A DNA stretch of 64,000 nt from Pseudomonas mandelii. Its GTDB lineage: Bacteria > Pseudomonadota > Gammaproteobacteria > Pseudomonadales > Pseudomonadaceae. The notes below the pieces were generated by a model. That model saw nothing but the letters and a program-made list of their open reading frames with translations, made no database searches and was not told the DNA's origin. This document shows, piece after piece, positions 15,495-24,957 of the stretch; within the stretch, counting starts at the first letter, position 1; every line of letters starts with the position of its first letter. The translations under genes and the position numbers were made by a program. Where the stretch lies: assembly GCF_024138395.1 (NCBI RefSeq), contig NZ_JAMYDU010000001.1:186001-250000 (forward strand), written 5' to 3'.

Positions 15495-17102
15495 TCACAT
15501 CCGGAACACGCCGAAGCGGCTCGGTTCGATTGGCGCGTTCAGCGACGCCGACAAGGCCAGGGCCAACACGTCGCGGGTCTGCGCCGGGTCGATGACACCG
15601 TCGTCCCACAGTCGAGCGCTGGAATAATAGGGATGCCCCTGTTCTTCGTACTGATCGAGAATCGGTTGCTTGATTTCGGCTTCCTGCTCGGCGCTGAAAC
15701 CATGGCCACTGCGCTCGGCCTGCTCACGCTTGACCTGCACCAGCACGCCCGCCGCCTGTTCGGCCCCCATCACGCCAATCCGCGCGTTCGGCCACATCCA
15801 CAGGAAGCGAGGATCGTAAGCCCGCCCGCACATGCCGTAGTTACCGGCGCCGAAGCTGCCGCCGATGATCACGGTGAATTTCGGCACCTTGGCGCACGCC
15901 ACGGCCGTCACCAGTTTCGCGCCGTGCTTGGCGATGCCGCCGGCTTCGTACTTCTGGCCGACCATGAAGCCGGTGATGTTTTGCAGGAACAGCAACGGGA
16001 TGCCGCGCTGGCAGGCCAGTTCGATGAAGTGCGCGCCTTTCTGCGCGGCTTCGGCGAACAGGATGCCATTATTGGCGAGGATCGCGATCGGGTAACCGTG
16101 CAGGTGGGCAAAACCGCAGACCAATGTCGTGCCGAACAATGCCTTGAACTCATCGAACACCGAGCCGTCCACCAGGCGCGCGATGACTTCGCGCACATCG
16201 AATGGTTGCTTGGCGTCCGCCGACACTACGCCGTACAACTCGTCGCTGCTGTACAGCGGCGCAATCGGTGTGCGTTGTTGCAGCTCACCGAGTTTGCGCC
16301 AATTGAGATTGGCGACGCTGCGTCGGGCCAAGGCGAGGGCGTGTTCATCGCTCTCGGCGTAATGGTCGGCGACGCCGGAAATCTTGCAGTGCACATCGGC
16401 CCCGCCGAGGTCTTCGGCGCTGACCACTTCGCCGGTCGCGGCTTTCACCAGCGGTGGGCCAGCGAGGAAAATCGTTGCCTGCTGACGAACCATGATCGCC
16501 TCGTCGGCCATCGCTGGTACATAAGCGCCACCGGCGGTGCAGGAGCCCATGACCACCGCAATCTGCGGAATGCCCATGGCGCTCATGTTGGCCTGATTGA
16601 AGAAGATTCGCCCGAAGTGTTCGCGGTCCGGGAACACTTCATCCTGACGCGGCAAGTTGGCGCCGCCGGAGTCCACCAGATAAATGCAGGGCAGGCGATT
16701 TTGCTGGGCGATGGTCTGCGCGCGCAGGTGTTTTTTCACGGTCAGCGGGTAATACGAGCCGCCTTTCACGGTGGCATCGTTGGCGACGATCATGCATTCG
16801 ACGCCTTCCACCCGACCGATTCCGGCAATCACGCCAGCGGCGGGAACGTCTTCGCCATACACCGCGTAGGCCGCCAGTTGGCTTATTTCCAGAAACGGCG
16901 AGCCCGGATCGAGCAGGCGATTGATTCGTTCACGCGGCAGCAGTTTGCCTCGCGATGTGTGGCGTTCTTGAGCCTTCGGGCCGCCACCTTGCTGCACTTG
17001 CGCGAGCAGGGTGTGCAGGGCGTCGACCTGTTTGAGCATCGCCGCGCTGTTGGCCGCGAACTCCGCCGAACGGGGATTGAGCTGGGTATGCAGGATAGCC
17101 AT
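15495..17102 (-). CDS. liuB: Methylcrotonyl-CoA carboxylase carboxyltransferase subunit
   Basis: A 535-residue carboxyltransferase beta subunit. Glycine-rich CoA/biotin-binding segments include [31 protein letters not shown] and [20 protein letters not shown], characteristic of MCC beta. It transfers CO2 from LiuD-bound biotin to 3-methylcrotonyl-CoA. It follows liuA by 12 bases. Length matches the family. Confidence 0.95.
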   Translation of the reverse strand: MAILHTQLNPRSAEFAANSAAMLKQVDALHTLLAQVQQGGGPKAQERHTSRGKLLPRERINRLLDPGSPFLEISQLAAYAVYGEDVPAAGVIAGIGRVEGVECMIVANDATVKGGSYYPLTVKKHLRAQTIAQQNRLPCIYLVDSGGANLPRQDEVFPDREHFGRIFFNQANMSAMGIPQIAVVMGSCTAGGAYVPAMADEAIMVRQQATIFLAGPPLVKAATGEVVSAEDLGGADVHCKISGVADHYAESDEHALALARRSVANLNWRKLGELQQRTPIAPLYSSDELYGVVSADAKQPFDVREVIARLVDGSVFDEFKALFGTTLVCGFAHLHGYPIAILANNGILFAEAAQKGAHFIELACQRGIPLLFLQNITGFMVGQKYEAGGIAKHGAKLVTAVACAKVPKFTVIIGGSFGAGNYGMCGRAYDPRFLWMWPNARIGVMGAEQAAGVLVQVKREQAERSGHGFSAEQEAEIKQPILDQYEEQGHPYYSSARLWDDGVIDPAQTRDVLALALSASLNAPIEPSRFGVFRM

Positions 17103-17114
17103 GTGCAGCTCCGT

Positions 17115-18278
17115 TTAGCGGGTTTCGTTGAACAGTTCGCGACCGATCAGCATGCGACGGATCTCACTGGTGCCGGCGCCGATTTCGTACAGCTTGGCAT
17201 CGCGCAGCAGACGACCAGCGGGGAATTCGTTGATGTAGCCGTTGCCGCCGAGAATCTGGATCGCGTCGAGGGCCATGCGGGTCGCGCATTCGGCGCTGTA
17301 GAGGATGACTCCGGCGGCGTCCTTGCGGGCGGTTTCGCCGCGCTCGCAGGCCAGGGCCACTGCATAAAGGTAGGCGCGGCTGGCGTTGAGTTGGGTGTAC
17401 ATATCGGCGACTTTGCCCTGGATCAGCTGGAATTCGCCGATGCTCTGGCCGAACTGTTTGCGGTCGTGGATGTACGGAACGATCAGGTCCATGCAGGCCT
17501 GCATGATTCCGGTTGGGCCACCGGAAAGTACCACGCGCTCGTAGTCGAGGCCGCTCATCAGCACTTTCACACCGCCGTTGAGCACGCCGAGGATGTTTTC
17601 TTCCGGCACTTCGACGTCATCAAAAAACAGCTCGCAGGTGTTCGAACCGCGCATGCCGAGCTTGTCGAATTTGTTGCTGCGGCTGAAGCCTTTCCAGTCG
17701 CGCTCGACGATGAAGGCGGTGATGCCGTGCGGGCCTTTTTCAAGATCGGTCTTGGCGTAGATCACGTAAGTGTTGGCGTCGGGGCCGTTGGTGATCCAGG
17801 TTTTGCTGCCGTTGAGCACGTAGTGATCGCCGCGTTTATCGGCACGCAGTTTCATCGACACCACATCGGAACCGGCATTCGGTTCGCTCATGGCCAGGGC
17901 ACCGATGTGCTCGCCACTGATCAGCTTCGGCAGGTATTTGCTTTTCTGTTCGTGAGTGCCGTTGCGGTTGATCTGGTTGACGCAGAGGTTGGAATGGGCG
18001 CCGTAAGACAAAGCGACCGAGGCCGAACCACGGCTGATTTCTTCCATGGCGACGACGTGCGCCAAGTAGCCAAGGCCAGCACCGCCGTACTCTTCCGGCA
18101 CGGTGATACCCAGCAAGCCCATGTCGCCGAATTTGCGCCACAGGTCGGCCGGGAACAGGTTGTCGATGTCGATCTGAGCAGCGCGCGGGGCGATCTCCTT
18201 GGCGACGAAGGACTGAACCTGATCGCGCAGCATGTCGATGGTTTCACCGAGGGCAAAGTTCAGGGATGGGTAGCTCAT
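17115..18278 (-). CDS. liuA: Isovaleryl-CoA dehydrogenase
   Basis: A 387-residue acyl-CoA dehydrogenase. FAD-binding segments include [19 protein letters not shown], and the C-terminal part has [12 protein letters not shown] and [19 protein letters not shown]. The probable catalytic base is the Glu in [12 protein letters not shown], the position characteristic of isovaleryl-CoA dehydrogenases. First gene of the minus-strand liu run; two palindromes TTACGTTAACGT(A/C)A lie upstream and match the site before liuR, so LiuR control is expected. It passes electrons to ETF. Confidence 0.95.
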   Translation of the reverse strand: MSYPSLNFALGETIDMLRDQVQSFVAKEIAPRAAQIDIDNLFPADLWRKFGDMGLLGITVPEEYGGAGLGYLAHVVAMEEISRGSASVALSYGAHSNLCVNQINRNGTHEQKSKYLPKLISGEHIGALAMSEPNAGSDVVSMKLRADKRGDHYVLNGSKTWITNGPDANTYVIYAKTDLEKGPHGITAFIVERDWKGFSRSNKFDKLGMRGSNTCELFFDDVEVPEENILGVLNGGVKVLMSGLDYERVVLSGGPTGIMQACMDLIVPYIHDRKQFGQSIGEFQLIQGKVADMYTQLNASRAYLYAVALACERGETARKDAAGVILYSAECATRMALDAIQILGGNGYINEFPAGRLLRDAKLYEIGAGTSEIRRMLIGRELFNETR

Positions 18279-18332
18279 GGGGCACCTTTTGGCTTTTTTG
18301 TAGGGTGGGGAGGGCTGATTCGGCTCTCACCT

Positions 18333-18390
18333 TTACGTTAACGTAAGCCTGTGAAGAATGGCTGTCAATCACCCTTTACGTTAACGTCAA
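18333..18390. promoter_or_regulatory. Two LiuR-type operators between liuA and the acyl-CoA synthetase
   Basis: TTACGTTAACGTAA (18333-18346, perfect palindrome) and TTTACGTTAACGTCAA (18375-18390), with GTTAAC centres 43 bases apart. A close relative, TTGACGTTTACGTCAA, lies before liuR. One site probably serves each divergent promoter. Confidence 0.75.
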
Positions 18391-18400
18391 CTTAGGTGAT

Positions 18401-18506
18401 TCTGTAGGAGCTGAGCTTGCTCGCGATGAACGATGACGCGGTCCTGCAGCTAGACGCTGTGGCCTATCGCCGGCAAGTCGCATCGCCGCATCGCTCGCTC
18501 CTACAA
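18401..18506. repeat. REP-type inverted pair
   Basis: Arms 'tgtaggagctgagcttgctcgcg' and a degraded inverse fill most of the leader between the LiuR sites and the acyl-CoA synthetase start, so they may be part of its 5' untranslated region. Confidence 0.8.
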
Positions 18507-18526
18507 TAAAGACAATAGGGGTCGTC

Positions 18527-20230
18527 ATGGATCAAGCCAGTGCAAGCCCGCAGCGCAGCTATACCCGTGGTTCCCAGGACAAAGCCTTGCTGGCGATGAC
18601 CATCGGTCAGGCGTTTGATAACACGGTCGCGCAATACCCGAACGGGGAGGCGCTGGTCGTGCGCCATCAACAGCTGCGCTACACCTGGCAGCAGCTGTCA
18701 GAGGCCGTTGACCTGCACGCCAGAGCATTTTTGGCGCTGGGCTTGCAGACTGGTGACCGGCTCGGCATCTGGGCACCGAATTGTGCTCAGTGGTGCATCA
18801 GTCAGTTCGCCAGCGCGAAAATCGGCGTGATCCTGGTCAACATCAATCCGGCTTACCGCAGTTCCGAACTCGAATACGTGTTGAAACAGTCCGGTTGCCA
18901 ATGGCTGGTCTGTGCCGGGGCGTTCAAGACTTCCGACTATCACGGCATACTGCAAGGATTGGTACCGGAATTGGCGGAGCAATCCATCGGCCAGTTGCAG
19001 AGCGAACGCCTGCCGGAACTTCGCGGGGTGATCAGCCTGGACGCGCAGCCGCCATCGGGTTTCCTGCCGTGGTCGCAGCTGACTGATCTGGCGGCCAGGG
19101 TGTCGGTCGAGCAACTGCGTGAACGTCAGGACAGTCTGCATTTCGATCAGGCGGTGAACATTCAGTACACCTCCGGCACCACCGGTTTCCCCAAGGGCGC
19201 GACCCTCAGCCACTACAACATTCTCAACAACGGTTACATGGTCGGCGAAAGCCTCGGACTGACGGCCAATGATCGGTTGGTGATTCCGGTGCCGCTGTAT
19301 CACTGCTTCGGCATGGTTATGGGCAACCTCGGCTGTGTCACCCACGCCAGCACCATGATTTACCCCAACGACGCCTTCGATCCATTGCTGACGCTGAGCA
19401 CCGTCGCCGAAGAAAAAGCCACCGCGCTTTACGGTGTGCCGACCATGTTCATCGCCATGCTCGATCAGCCCAAGCGCGCCGAGTTTGATTTGTCGAGCCT
19501 GCGCACCGGGATCATGGCCGGGGCGACCTGCCCGATCGAGGTGATGCGCCGGGTTATCAACGAAATGCACATGAGCGAAGTGCAGATTGCCTACGGCATG
19601 ACGGAGACCAGCCCCGTGTCTTTGCAGACCGGTCCGTCAGACGAGCTGGAATTGCGCGTCACCACCGTTGGCCGAACCCAGCCGCAACTGGAAAGCAAAA
19701 TCATCGACGAGGCGGGCAAACTGGTACCGCGCGGCACCATCGGTGAGCTGTGTACGCGAGGCTACAGCGTGATGCTCGGCTACTGGAATAACCCGCAAGG
19801 CACCGCCGAGGCTATCGATGAGGCGGGCTGGATGCACACCGGCGATCTGGCGAGCATGAACGACGAAGGCTACGTGTGCATCGCCGGGCGTAACAAGGAC
19901 ATGATCATCCGCGGCGGTGAGAATGTTTACCCAAGGGAGCTGGAAGAGTTCTTCTTCACCCACCCGGCGGTCGCCGACGTGCAGGTGATCGGCATTCCTT
20001 GCACCCGTTATGGCGAAGAGATCGTTGCCTGGATCAAATTCCACCCCGGCCACCGCGCCACCGAGCAGGAACTGCAAACCTGGTGCAAGGAGCGCATCGC
20101 ACACTTCAAGACGCCGCGTTACTTCAAGTTCGTCGAGGAGTTTCCGATGACGGTGACGGGGAAGATCCAGAAGTTTCGGATGCGTGAGATCAGCATCGAG
20201 GAGTTGCGCATCAACAAGGCTAATGAATAA
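18527..20230 (+). CDS. AMP-binding acyl-CoA synthetase
   Basis: A 567-residue ANL-superfamily ligase. The P-loop is [12 protein letters not shown] (about residues 212-223); the adenylate-binding YGMTETSP, the hinge [16 protein letters not shown] and the C-terminal catalytic Lys region [11 protein letters not shown] all follow. It activates a carboxylic acid to its CoA ester, probably a branched or medium-chain acid such as isovalerate given the linkage with liuABCD and shared operators. The ATG at 18527 has only a weak purine-rich site upstream. Substrate is inferred from context. Confidence 0.88.
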   Translation: MDQASASPQRSYTRGSQDKALLAMTIGQAFDNTVAQYPNGEALVVRHQQLRYTWQQLSEAVDLHARAFLALGLQTGDRLGIWAPNCAQWCISQFASAKIGVILVNINPAYRSSELEYVLKQSGCQWLVCAGAFKTSDYHGILQGLVPELAEQSIGQLQSERLPELRGVISLDAQPPSGFLPWSQLTDLAARVSVEQLRERQDSLHFDQAVNIQYTSGTTGFPKGATLSHYNILNNGYMVGESLGLTANDRLVIPVPLYHCFGMVMGNLGCVTHASTMIYPNDAFDPLLTLSTVAEEKATALYGVPTMFIAMLDQPKRAEFDLSSLRTGIMAGATCPIEVMRRVINEMHMSEVQIAYGMTETSPVSLQTGPSDELELRVTTVGRTQPQLESKIIDEAGKLVPRGTIGELCTRGYSVMLGYWNNPQGTAEAIDEAGWMHTGDLASMNDEGYVCIAGRNKDMIIRGGENVYPRELEEFFFTHPAVADVQVIGIPCTRYGEEIVAWIKFHPGHRATEQELQTWCKERIAHFKTPRYFKFVEEFPMTVTGKIQKFRMREISIEELRINKANE

Positions 20231-20231
20231 C

Positions 20232-20324
20232 CCTGTGGGAGCGGGCTTGCCCGCGATGGCGTCAGACCAGTCGACATCAATGTTGAATGTTCCGGCCTCA
20301 TCGCGGGCAAGCCCGCTCCCACAG
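20232..20324. repeat. REP-type inverted pair
   Basis: Two full 'tgtgggagcgggcttgcccgcg' arms in opposite orientation directly after the acyl-CoA synthetase stop. Confidence 0.9.
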
Positions 20325-20355
20325 GAGACCTGGAAACCCAAACGCCAGAAAGCAC

Positions 20356-20383
20356 AAAGGGGAGCCGAAGCTCCCCTTTAATT
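20356..20383. terminator. Hairpin terminator shared by the acyl-CoA synthetase and the sRNA
   Basis: Stem AAAGGGGAGC (20356-20365), loop CGAA, GCTCCCCTTT (20370-20379). On the plus strand it is followed by a T-rich tail. On the minus strand it marks the 3' end of the CrcY-type RNA, with only a short T-run, so read-through on that side is possible. Confidence 0.75.
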
Positions 20384-20727
20384 TTGTCGTACGTGCTCTT
20401 TTTTTATTATTGAGGGGCGGTCTGTTGTTGTTTTTGGCAACCGTGGCCCTTTACCGCTGTTTTTGTCGATCCCCATCCGGGATCAAGAGCAAACGTATTT
20501 TTTTGAGCGCTGATCTACTTTTTCGCCAAGCGATCCAACCAGTTCGGGAGCTACCTGAAGGTAGTTTTATTGTTCTCTGCCCGGTTGCGGGTTACTTCGA
20601 AAAGCACCCTGAAAAGCACATCCTCTCCAAAAAAATCTGTTAGCTGCGTCTCTGCCGTGTTGTTCTTGTTATGTCAGAGTCGTTACGTCTTATTTTTATT
20701 GGTTTGCAGTTTTTATTCTTGTTATGC
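20356..20727 (-). ncRNA. crcY: CrcZ/CrcY-type catabolite-repression sRNA
   Basis: About 370 bases on the minus strand, AT-rich compared with its neighbours. On that strand I count six A-rich Hfq/Crc-type motifs: AACAAGAATAAAAAC (~20709-20723), CCAATAAAAATAAG (~20689-20702), AACAAGAACAACAC (~20656-20669), GAACAATAAAAC (~20564-20575), CAAAAACAACAACAG (~20422-20436) and CAATAATAAAAAAAG (~20398-20412). It has a sigma-54 promoter and distal inverted half-sites, and ends at the hairpin at 20356-20379. By family knowledge such RNAs titrate Hfq/Crc and relieve catabolite repression. Location beside the HMG-CoA lyase gene recalls CrcY of P. putida; the alternative name is crcX. Confidence 0.85.
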
Positions 20728-20736
20728 CATAGAGAT

Positions 20737-20752
20737 AGCAGAAGCCGTGCCA
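20737..20752 (-). promoter_or_regulatory. Sigma-54 promoter of the CrcY-type sRNA
   Basis: On the minus strand TGGCACG-GCTT-CTGCT, one mismatch from the -24/-12 consensus TGGCACG-N4-TTGCW. It places the transcript start near 20725-20728, just before the first A-rich motif. Confidence 0.85.
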
Positions 20753-20833
20753 ACTTTTAAAAACCTTTTAAAATCAACGGTTTGAGTTTTTTGTAGGAAT
20801 TTTCATCCGAGCCAAACCTGACAATTTGTTTCC

Positions 20834-20876
20834 GTGTTACTCGCTTCCGCCCACGTTTCTGCACACGCGGTAACAC
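20834..20876. promoter_or_regulatory. Probable CbrB activator site
   Basis: Inverted half-sites GTGTTAC (20834-20840) and GTAACAC (20870-20876), about 110-150 bases upstream of the sRNA start, a normal distance for a sigma-54 enhancer. CbrB is known to drive crcZ/crcY through TGTTAC/GTAACA-type sites. Confidence 0.65.
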
Positions 20877-20894
20877 CCGGACACATCCACACTG

Positions 20895-21794
20895 TCACTG
20901 CGCGCTGCGGGCCTTGGCCACGCGCGAACCGGTAGGGCGCCCCAGCACCGCGCAAATCTGTTGGCCGGCCCGAATCAAGGCGTCCAGGTCGATTCCGGTC
21001 TCGATGCCCAGGCCGTTGAGCAGGTAAACCACGTCTTCGGTCGCGACATTTCCGCTGGCGCCCTTGGCGTACGGGCAGCCGCCGAGGCCGGCGATGGAGC
21101 TGTCAAACACCGCGATGCCTTCCAGCAGGCTGGCGTAGATGTTGGCCATGGCTTGGCCATAGGTATCGTGAAAGTGCCCGGCGAGTTTTTCACGTGGCAC
21201 ATCGGCCGACACCACTTCGAACATCTTGCGGGTCGCGCCGGCGGTGCCGGTGCCGATGGTGTCTCCCAGCGAAACCTCGTAACAGCCCATTGCATAGAGC
21301 TCACGAGCAACCCGGGCGACTTGTGCAGGTGCGATGTCACCTTCATAAGGGCAGCCCAGCACGCAGGACACGTAACCGCGCACGCTGACGCCGTGTTGTT
21401 TGGCGGCGTCCATGATCGGTACGAAGCGCTCCAGGCTCTCGCTGATCGAGCAATTGATGTTGCGCCGGGAAAACGATTCGGACGCTGCGGCGAATACGGC
21501 GACTTCCTTGACCCCGGCGGCGATGGCGTCTTCAAAGCCCCGCAGGTTGGGGGCGAGGGCGCCGTAGGTTACGCCGGGCTTGCGCTGGATCTGCGCGAAA
21601 ACCTCGGCGGAGCCGGCCATTTGCGGCACCCATTTGGGCGAGACGAAACTGCCGACTTCTATATAGCCCAGGCCTGCGGCAGACAGTGCATCGACCAGTT
21701 GCACCTTGTCGGCAACGCTGATGGGCTGGGCTTCGTTTTGCAGACCGTCGCGGGGGCCGACTTCGACCAGGCGTACGTGGGTGGGTAGGGGCAT
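20895..21794 (-). CDS. liuE: Hydroxymethylglutaryl-CoA lyase
   Basis: A 299-residue TIM-barrel lyase that cleaves HMG-CoA to acetyl-CoA and acetoacetate, the last step of leucine degradation. Motifs: [10 protein letters not shown] near the N-terminus (metal and catalytic Arg-Asp), [12 protein letters not shown], and the catalytic-Cys loop [14 protein letters not shown]. The start MPLPTHV at 21794 is chosen over upstream codons that run into a REP element. It lies 42 bases plus a REP after liuR on the same strand and is separated from liuABCD by the acyl-CoA synthetase and the sRNA. Confidence 0.95.
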   Translation of the reverse strand: MPLPTHVRLVEVGPRDGLQNEAQPISVADKVQLVDALSAAGLGYIEVGSFVSPKWVPQMAGSAEVFAQIQRKPGVTYGALAPNLRGFEDAIAAGVKEVAVFAAASESFSRRNINCSISESLERFVPIMDAAKQHGVSVRGYVSCVLGCPYEGDIAPAQVARVARELYAMGCYEVSLGDTIGTGTAGATRKMFEVVSADVPREKLAGHFHDTYGQAMANIYASLLEGIAVFDSSIAGLGGCPYAKGASGNVATEDVVYLLNGLGIETGIDLDALIRAGQQICAVLGRPTGSRVAKARSAQ

Positions 21795-21835
21795 GGCAAT
21801 GGACCTGTTGAAATTGTATGAATGTTCACAGAACC

Positions 21836-21928
21836 CTGTAGGAGCTGAGCTTGCTCGCGAAAGCGTCAGGTCAGTCGACATCAATGTTGAAGGACATACC
21901 GCTTTCGCGAGCAAGCTCAGCTCCTACA
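21836..21928. repeat. REP-type inverted pair between liuR and liuE
   Basis: Two 'tgtaggagctgagcttgctcgcg' arms in opposite orientation. The last bases overlap the liuR stop codon, so this element defines the 3' end of liuR. Confidence 0.9.
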
Positions 21929-22322
21929 CGAGCTGCTGGCTCTTGATCGTCTGTTCCAGCGCCTGAGTACAGCGCTCTTCAGCCGTGTCGAGTTCCAGTT
22001 TCATCTGTTCGATATCCAACAGCTGCTGTTCGAGTTGTTCCCGACGTTCGGCGATTTTCGCCAGCATGCTGTGCAGTTGCTTGGTGTTACCGCTGGAGGG
22101 GTCGTAGAGTTCGATCAGCTCGCGGCATTCGGCCAGGGAAAAACCAATGCGCTTGCCCCGCAGGATCAGCTTAAGGCTGACCTTGTCACGGGGCGAATAA
22201 ATGCGTTCCTGACCGCGACGCTCGGGGCTGAGCAGGCCTTGCTCTTCATAGAAGCGAATGGCCCGGGTGGTGATGTCGAGCTCGCGGGCGAGGTCGGAAA
22301 TGCTATAGGTCTGGCTGCTCAT
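21924..22322 (-). CDS. liuR: MerR-family regulator of leucine/isovalerate degradation
   Basis: A 132-residue MerR-type regulator. Helix-turn-helix and wing: YSISDLARELDITTRAIRFYEEQGLL, followed by RRGQERIYSPRDKVSLKLIL and a C-terminal coiled coil (about residues 85-125) that ends in a Cys-containing tail. It precedes liuE on the same strand. A 16-base palindrome upstream and similar palindromes before liuA point to an autoregulated repressor/activator of the liu genes. Confidence 0.9.
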   Translation of the reverse strand: MSSQTYSISDLARELDITTRAIRFYEEQGLLSPERRGQERIYSPRDKVSLKLILRGKRIGFSLAECRELIELYDPSSGNTKQLHSMLAKIAERREQLEQQLLDIEQMKLELDTAEERCTQALEQTIKSQQLV

Positions 22323-22364
22323 GGAAGCGCTCGAAAAAGGTCATGGCGCTAAGCTAATGGCAGG

Positions 22365-22380
22365 TTGACGTTTACGTCAA
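22365..22380. promoter_or_regulatory. LiuR-type operator upstream of liuR
   Basis: TTGACGTTTACGTCAA (22365-22380), a near-perfect palindrome 43 bases before the liuR start and closely related to the two sites at 18333-18390. Confidence 0.75.
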
Positions 22381-22412
22381 GGGGCATGAATTTATGGTGC
22401 TGCTAATGGCCT

Positions 22413-22496
22413 CTTCGCGGGCAAGCCTCGCTCCTACAAGGTCGCGTCGAGCCAAATCGACACCAGACCCTGTAGGAGCGAGGCTTGCCCGCGAAG
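22413..22496. repeat. REP-type inverted pair
   Basis: Two 'cgcgggcaagcctcgctcctaca' arms in opposite (outward) orientation between liuR and the LysR gene. Confidence 0.85.
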
Positions 22497-22518
22497 AACG
22501 ATGACGCGGTCCAAAGCC

Positions 22519-23448
22519 CTACACCTTATCCAGCTTCTTCTCATGCGCCGTGACCTGCTGACACAACTCGATCATCTGCTCACGCATCCAGCGGTTGGCC
22601 GGGTCCTGGTCGGTGCTTTCGTGCCAGTAGAGGTGGGTTTCCACCGGCGGAACTTCTTTGACCGGCAGGTTCACCGAGTACAAGTCATGGCGACGGGCGA
22701 AGCGTTCCGGCACGGTCATGACCATGTCGGTCTGCTGCAGCACCTGTGACGCCATCAGGTAATGCTGGGAGCGCAGCGCGATCTTGCGCTGGATGCCCAT
22801 TTTGCCCAGGGCCAGGTCGACATAACCCAGACCGCTGCGCCGGCTGGAAATATGGATGTGGGTCAGGGACAGATAATCGTCGAGGGTGAATTTGTCTTTG
22901 CCCGCCAACGGATGGCCCTTGCGCATGGCGCACACGTAACGGTCCTCCATCAACTTGACGTGACGCACCTGCGGGTCAGTGTTGAGCGGCGCATCCACGG
23001 CGAAATCGAGACGACCGGCGGCCAATTCCTTGGTGGTCTCGCGACGTTTGGACAGGAAGCTTTCGATGATCACCGTCGGCGCCAGGCGTCGCAGGCGCTG
23101 GAACAGCGGCGGCAGAATCACCGCTTCAGTGAGGTCAGTCATGCTGATGCGGTAGGTCTTGACCGCCTGCAACGGATTGAAAATACGACTTTCCTGCACC
23201 GACACCCGCAGCAAAGAGAGGGCGTTACGCACCGGGCCGATGATGTTTTGCGCCATCGGCGTGGGCACCATGCCTTGGGCGGTGCGCACGAAAAGCGGAT
23301 CGTTGAAGGTCTCGCGCAGGCGGGCTAGAGCGTTTGAGACCGCTGGTTGAGTAATGCCGACAATCTGCCCGGCGCGAGTCAGGTTGGCTTCGGTATAGAT
23401 CGCGTCGAAGACGATGAAAAGGTTGAGGTCGACCTTGCTCAGATTCAT
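22519..23448 (-). CDS. LysR-family transcriptional regulator
   Basis: A 309-residue LysR-type regulator. The N-terminal helix-turn-helix covers ANLTRAGQIVGITQPAVSNA with LARLRETFNDPLFVR, and an effector domain follows. It is divergent from an acyl-CoA dehydrogenase gene across a 164-base AT-richer region, the classic layout for LysR control of the adjacent gene. The effector is probably an acyl-CoA or acid, inferred from the neighbour only. Confidence 0.88.
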   Translation of the reverse strand: MNLSKVDLNLFIVFDAIYTEANLTRAGQIVGITQPAVSNALARLRETFNDPLFVRTAQGMVPTPMAQNIIGPVRNALSLLRVSVQESRIFNPLQAVKTYRISMTDLTEAVILPPLFQRLRRLAPTVIIESFLSKRRETTKELAAGRLDFAVDAPLNTDPQVRHVKLMEDRYVCAMRKGHPLAGKDKFTLDDYLSLTHIHISSRRSGLGYVDLALGKMGIQRKIALRSQHYLMASQVLQQTDMVMTVPERFARRHDLYSVNLPVKEVPPVETHLYWHESTDQDPANRWMREQMIELCQQVTAHEKKLDKV

Positions 23449-23612
23449 TGCGCTGCGCTCTCTGTTCTTGTTTTAGGAAGGTAGCTCGATCAGTCGATCA
23501 TATATCGGTGATGAATGTTAATACACGCCGAGAATAGGCTAGGTAAATTATCAACGCTGTTCTAGCATCGATTGCATGACCTGAACAACCTCCCTTTAGA
23601 AGGTAGCTGCCC

Positions 23613-24842
23613 ATGGATTTCGCTTATTCGCCCAAAGTGCAAGAACTGCGTGAGCGCGTGACCGCGTTCATGGACACCTACGTTTATCCCGCTGAAGCGG
23701 TGTTCGAACGCCAGGTCGCCGAGGGCGATCGCTGGCAGCCGACAGCGATCATGGAAGAACTCAAACTCAAGGCCAAAGCTGAAGGCCTGTGGAATTTGTT
23801 TCTGCCTGAATCCGAACTCGGCGCCGGCCTGACCAATCTCGAATATGCGCCATTGGCGGAAATCATGGGCCGCTCGCTGCTGGGTCCGGAACCGTTCAAC
23901 TGCTCCGCGCCAGACACCGGCAACATGGAAGTGCTGGTGCGTTACGCCAATGAAGAACAGAAGCAGCGCTGGCTCGAACCGCTGTTGCGCGGCGAGATCC
24001 GCTCGGCGTTCGCCATGACCGAGCCGGACGTCGCCTCGTCCGACGCCACCAACATGGCCGCCCGCGCTGTGCGTGATGGCGACGAATGGGTGATCAACGG
24101 CAAGAAATGGTGGACCTCTGGCGCCTGTGATCCGCGTTGCAAGATTCTGATTTTCATGGGCCTGAGCAACCCGGATGCACCGCGCCATGCGCAGCACTCG
24201 ATGATTCTGGTGCCGGTGGATGCCCCAGGCGTGAAGATTGTGCGTCCGCTGCCGGTGTTCGGTTACGACGACGCGCCTCATGGTCATGCCGAAGTGCTGT
24301 TCGAAAACGTCCGGGTGCCGTACGAAAACGTCCTGTTGGGTGAAGGACGCGGCTTCGAAATTGCTCAGGGTCGCCTCGGCCCAGGCCGGATTCACCACTG
24401 CATGCGTTCGATCGGTATGGCCGAGCGTGCGTTGGAGCTGATGTGCAAACGTGCGGTCAACCGCACTGCGTTCGGCAAACCCCTGGCGCGTCTGGGCGGT
24501 AACATCGACAAAATCGCCGACTCACGGATGGAGATCGACATGGCGCGCCTGCTGACGTTGAAAGCGGCGTACATGATGGACACCGTCGGCAACAAGGTGG
24601 CGAAGAGCGAAATCGCGCAGATCAAAGTCGTCGCGCCGAACGTGGCATTGCGGGTGATCGACCGGGCGATCCAGATCCATGGCGGGGCAGGGGTTTCAAA
24701 CGATTTCCCGCTGGCCTACATGTACGCCATGCAACGCACCCTGCGCCTGGCCGACGGCCCGGACGAGGTGCACCGCGCGGCGATTGGCAAGTTCGAAATC
24801 GGCAAATATGTGCCTAAAGAGATGATGCGTAGCGGGCAGTAA
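23613..24842 (+). CDS. Acyl-CoA dehydrogenase (ACAD10/11-like)
   Basis: A 409-residue flavoprotein. FAD/substrate segments: [15 protein letters not shown], then GGKxW-type [11 protein letters not shown], and C-terminal [17 protein letters not shown] plus [14 protein letters not shown]. The D-V-A-S-S-D motif and length resemble the ACAD10/11-like group rather than short-chain butyryl-CoA dehydrogenases. It acts in the cytoplasm on an unknown acyl-CoA and passes electrons to ETF. Single gene, probably regulated by the divergent LysR. Confidence 0.88.
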   Translation: MDFAYSPKVQELRERVTAFMDTYVYPAEAVFERQVAEGDRWQPTAIMEELKLKAKAEGLWNLFLPESELGAGLTNLEYAPLAEIMGRSLLGPEPFNCSAPDTGNMEVLVRYANEEQKQRWLEPLLRGEIRSAFAMTEPDVASSDATNMAARAVRDGDEWVINGKKWWTSGACDPRCKILIFMGLSNPDAPRHAQHSMILVPVDAPGVKIVRPLPVFGYDDAPHGHAEVLFENVRVPYENVLLGEGRGFEIAQGRLGPGRIHHCMRSIGMAERALELMCKRAVNRTAFGKPLARLGGNIDKIADSRMEIDMARLLTLKAAYMMDTVGNKVAKSEIAQIKVVAPNVALRVIDRAIQIHGGAGVSNDFPLAYMYAMQRTLRLADGPDEVHRAAIGKFEIGKYVPKEMMRSGQ

Positions 24843-24858
24843 GACCGCGTCATAGTTC

Positions 24859-24925
24859 TTCGCGGGCAAGCCTCGCTCCTACAGAAATTTACCGCCCCCT
24901 GTAGGAGCGAGGCTTGCCCGCGAAG
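24859..24925. repeat. REP-type inverted pair
   Basis: Outward-facing 'cgcgggcaagcctcgctcctaca' arms in the 115-base gap between the convergent acyl-CoA dehydrogenase and PstS-OmpA genes. Confidence 0.9.
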
Positions 24926-24957
24926 GCGTCGGCCCATTCAACCCATCAACATCAGAT

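Noticed and set aside
15420..18341. 973-residue open frame opposite liuA and liuB
   Set aside because: It is antisense to two well-matched enzymes. Long antisense frames are expected in GC-rich codon-biased DNA; its protein is His/Gln/Arg-rich without recognisable domains.
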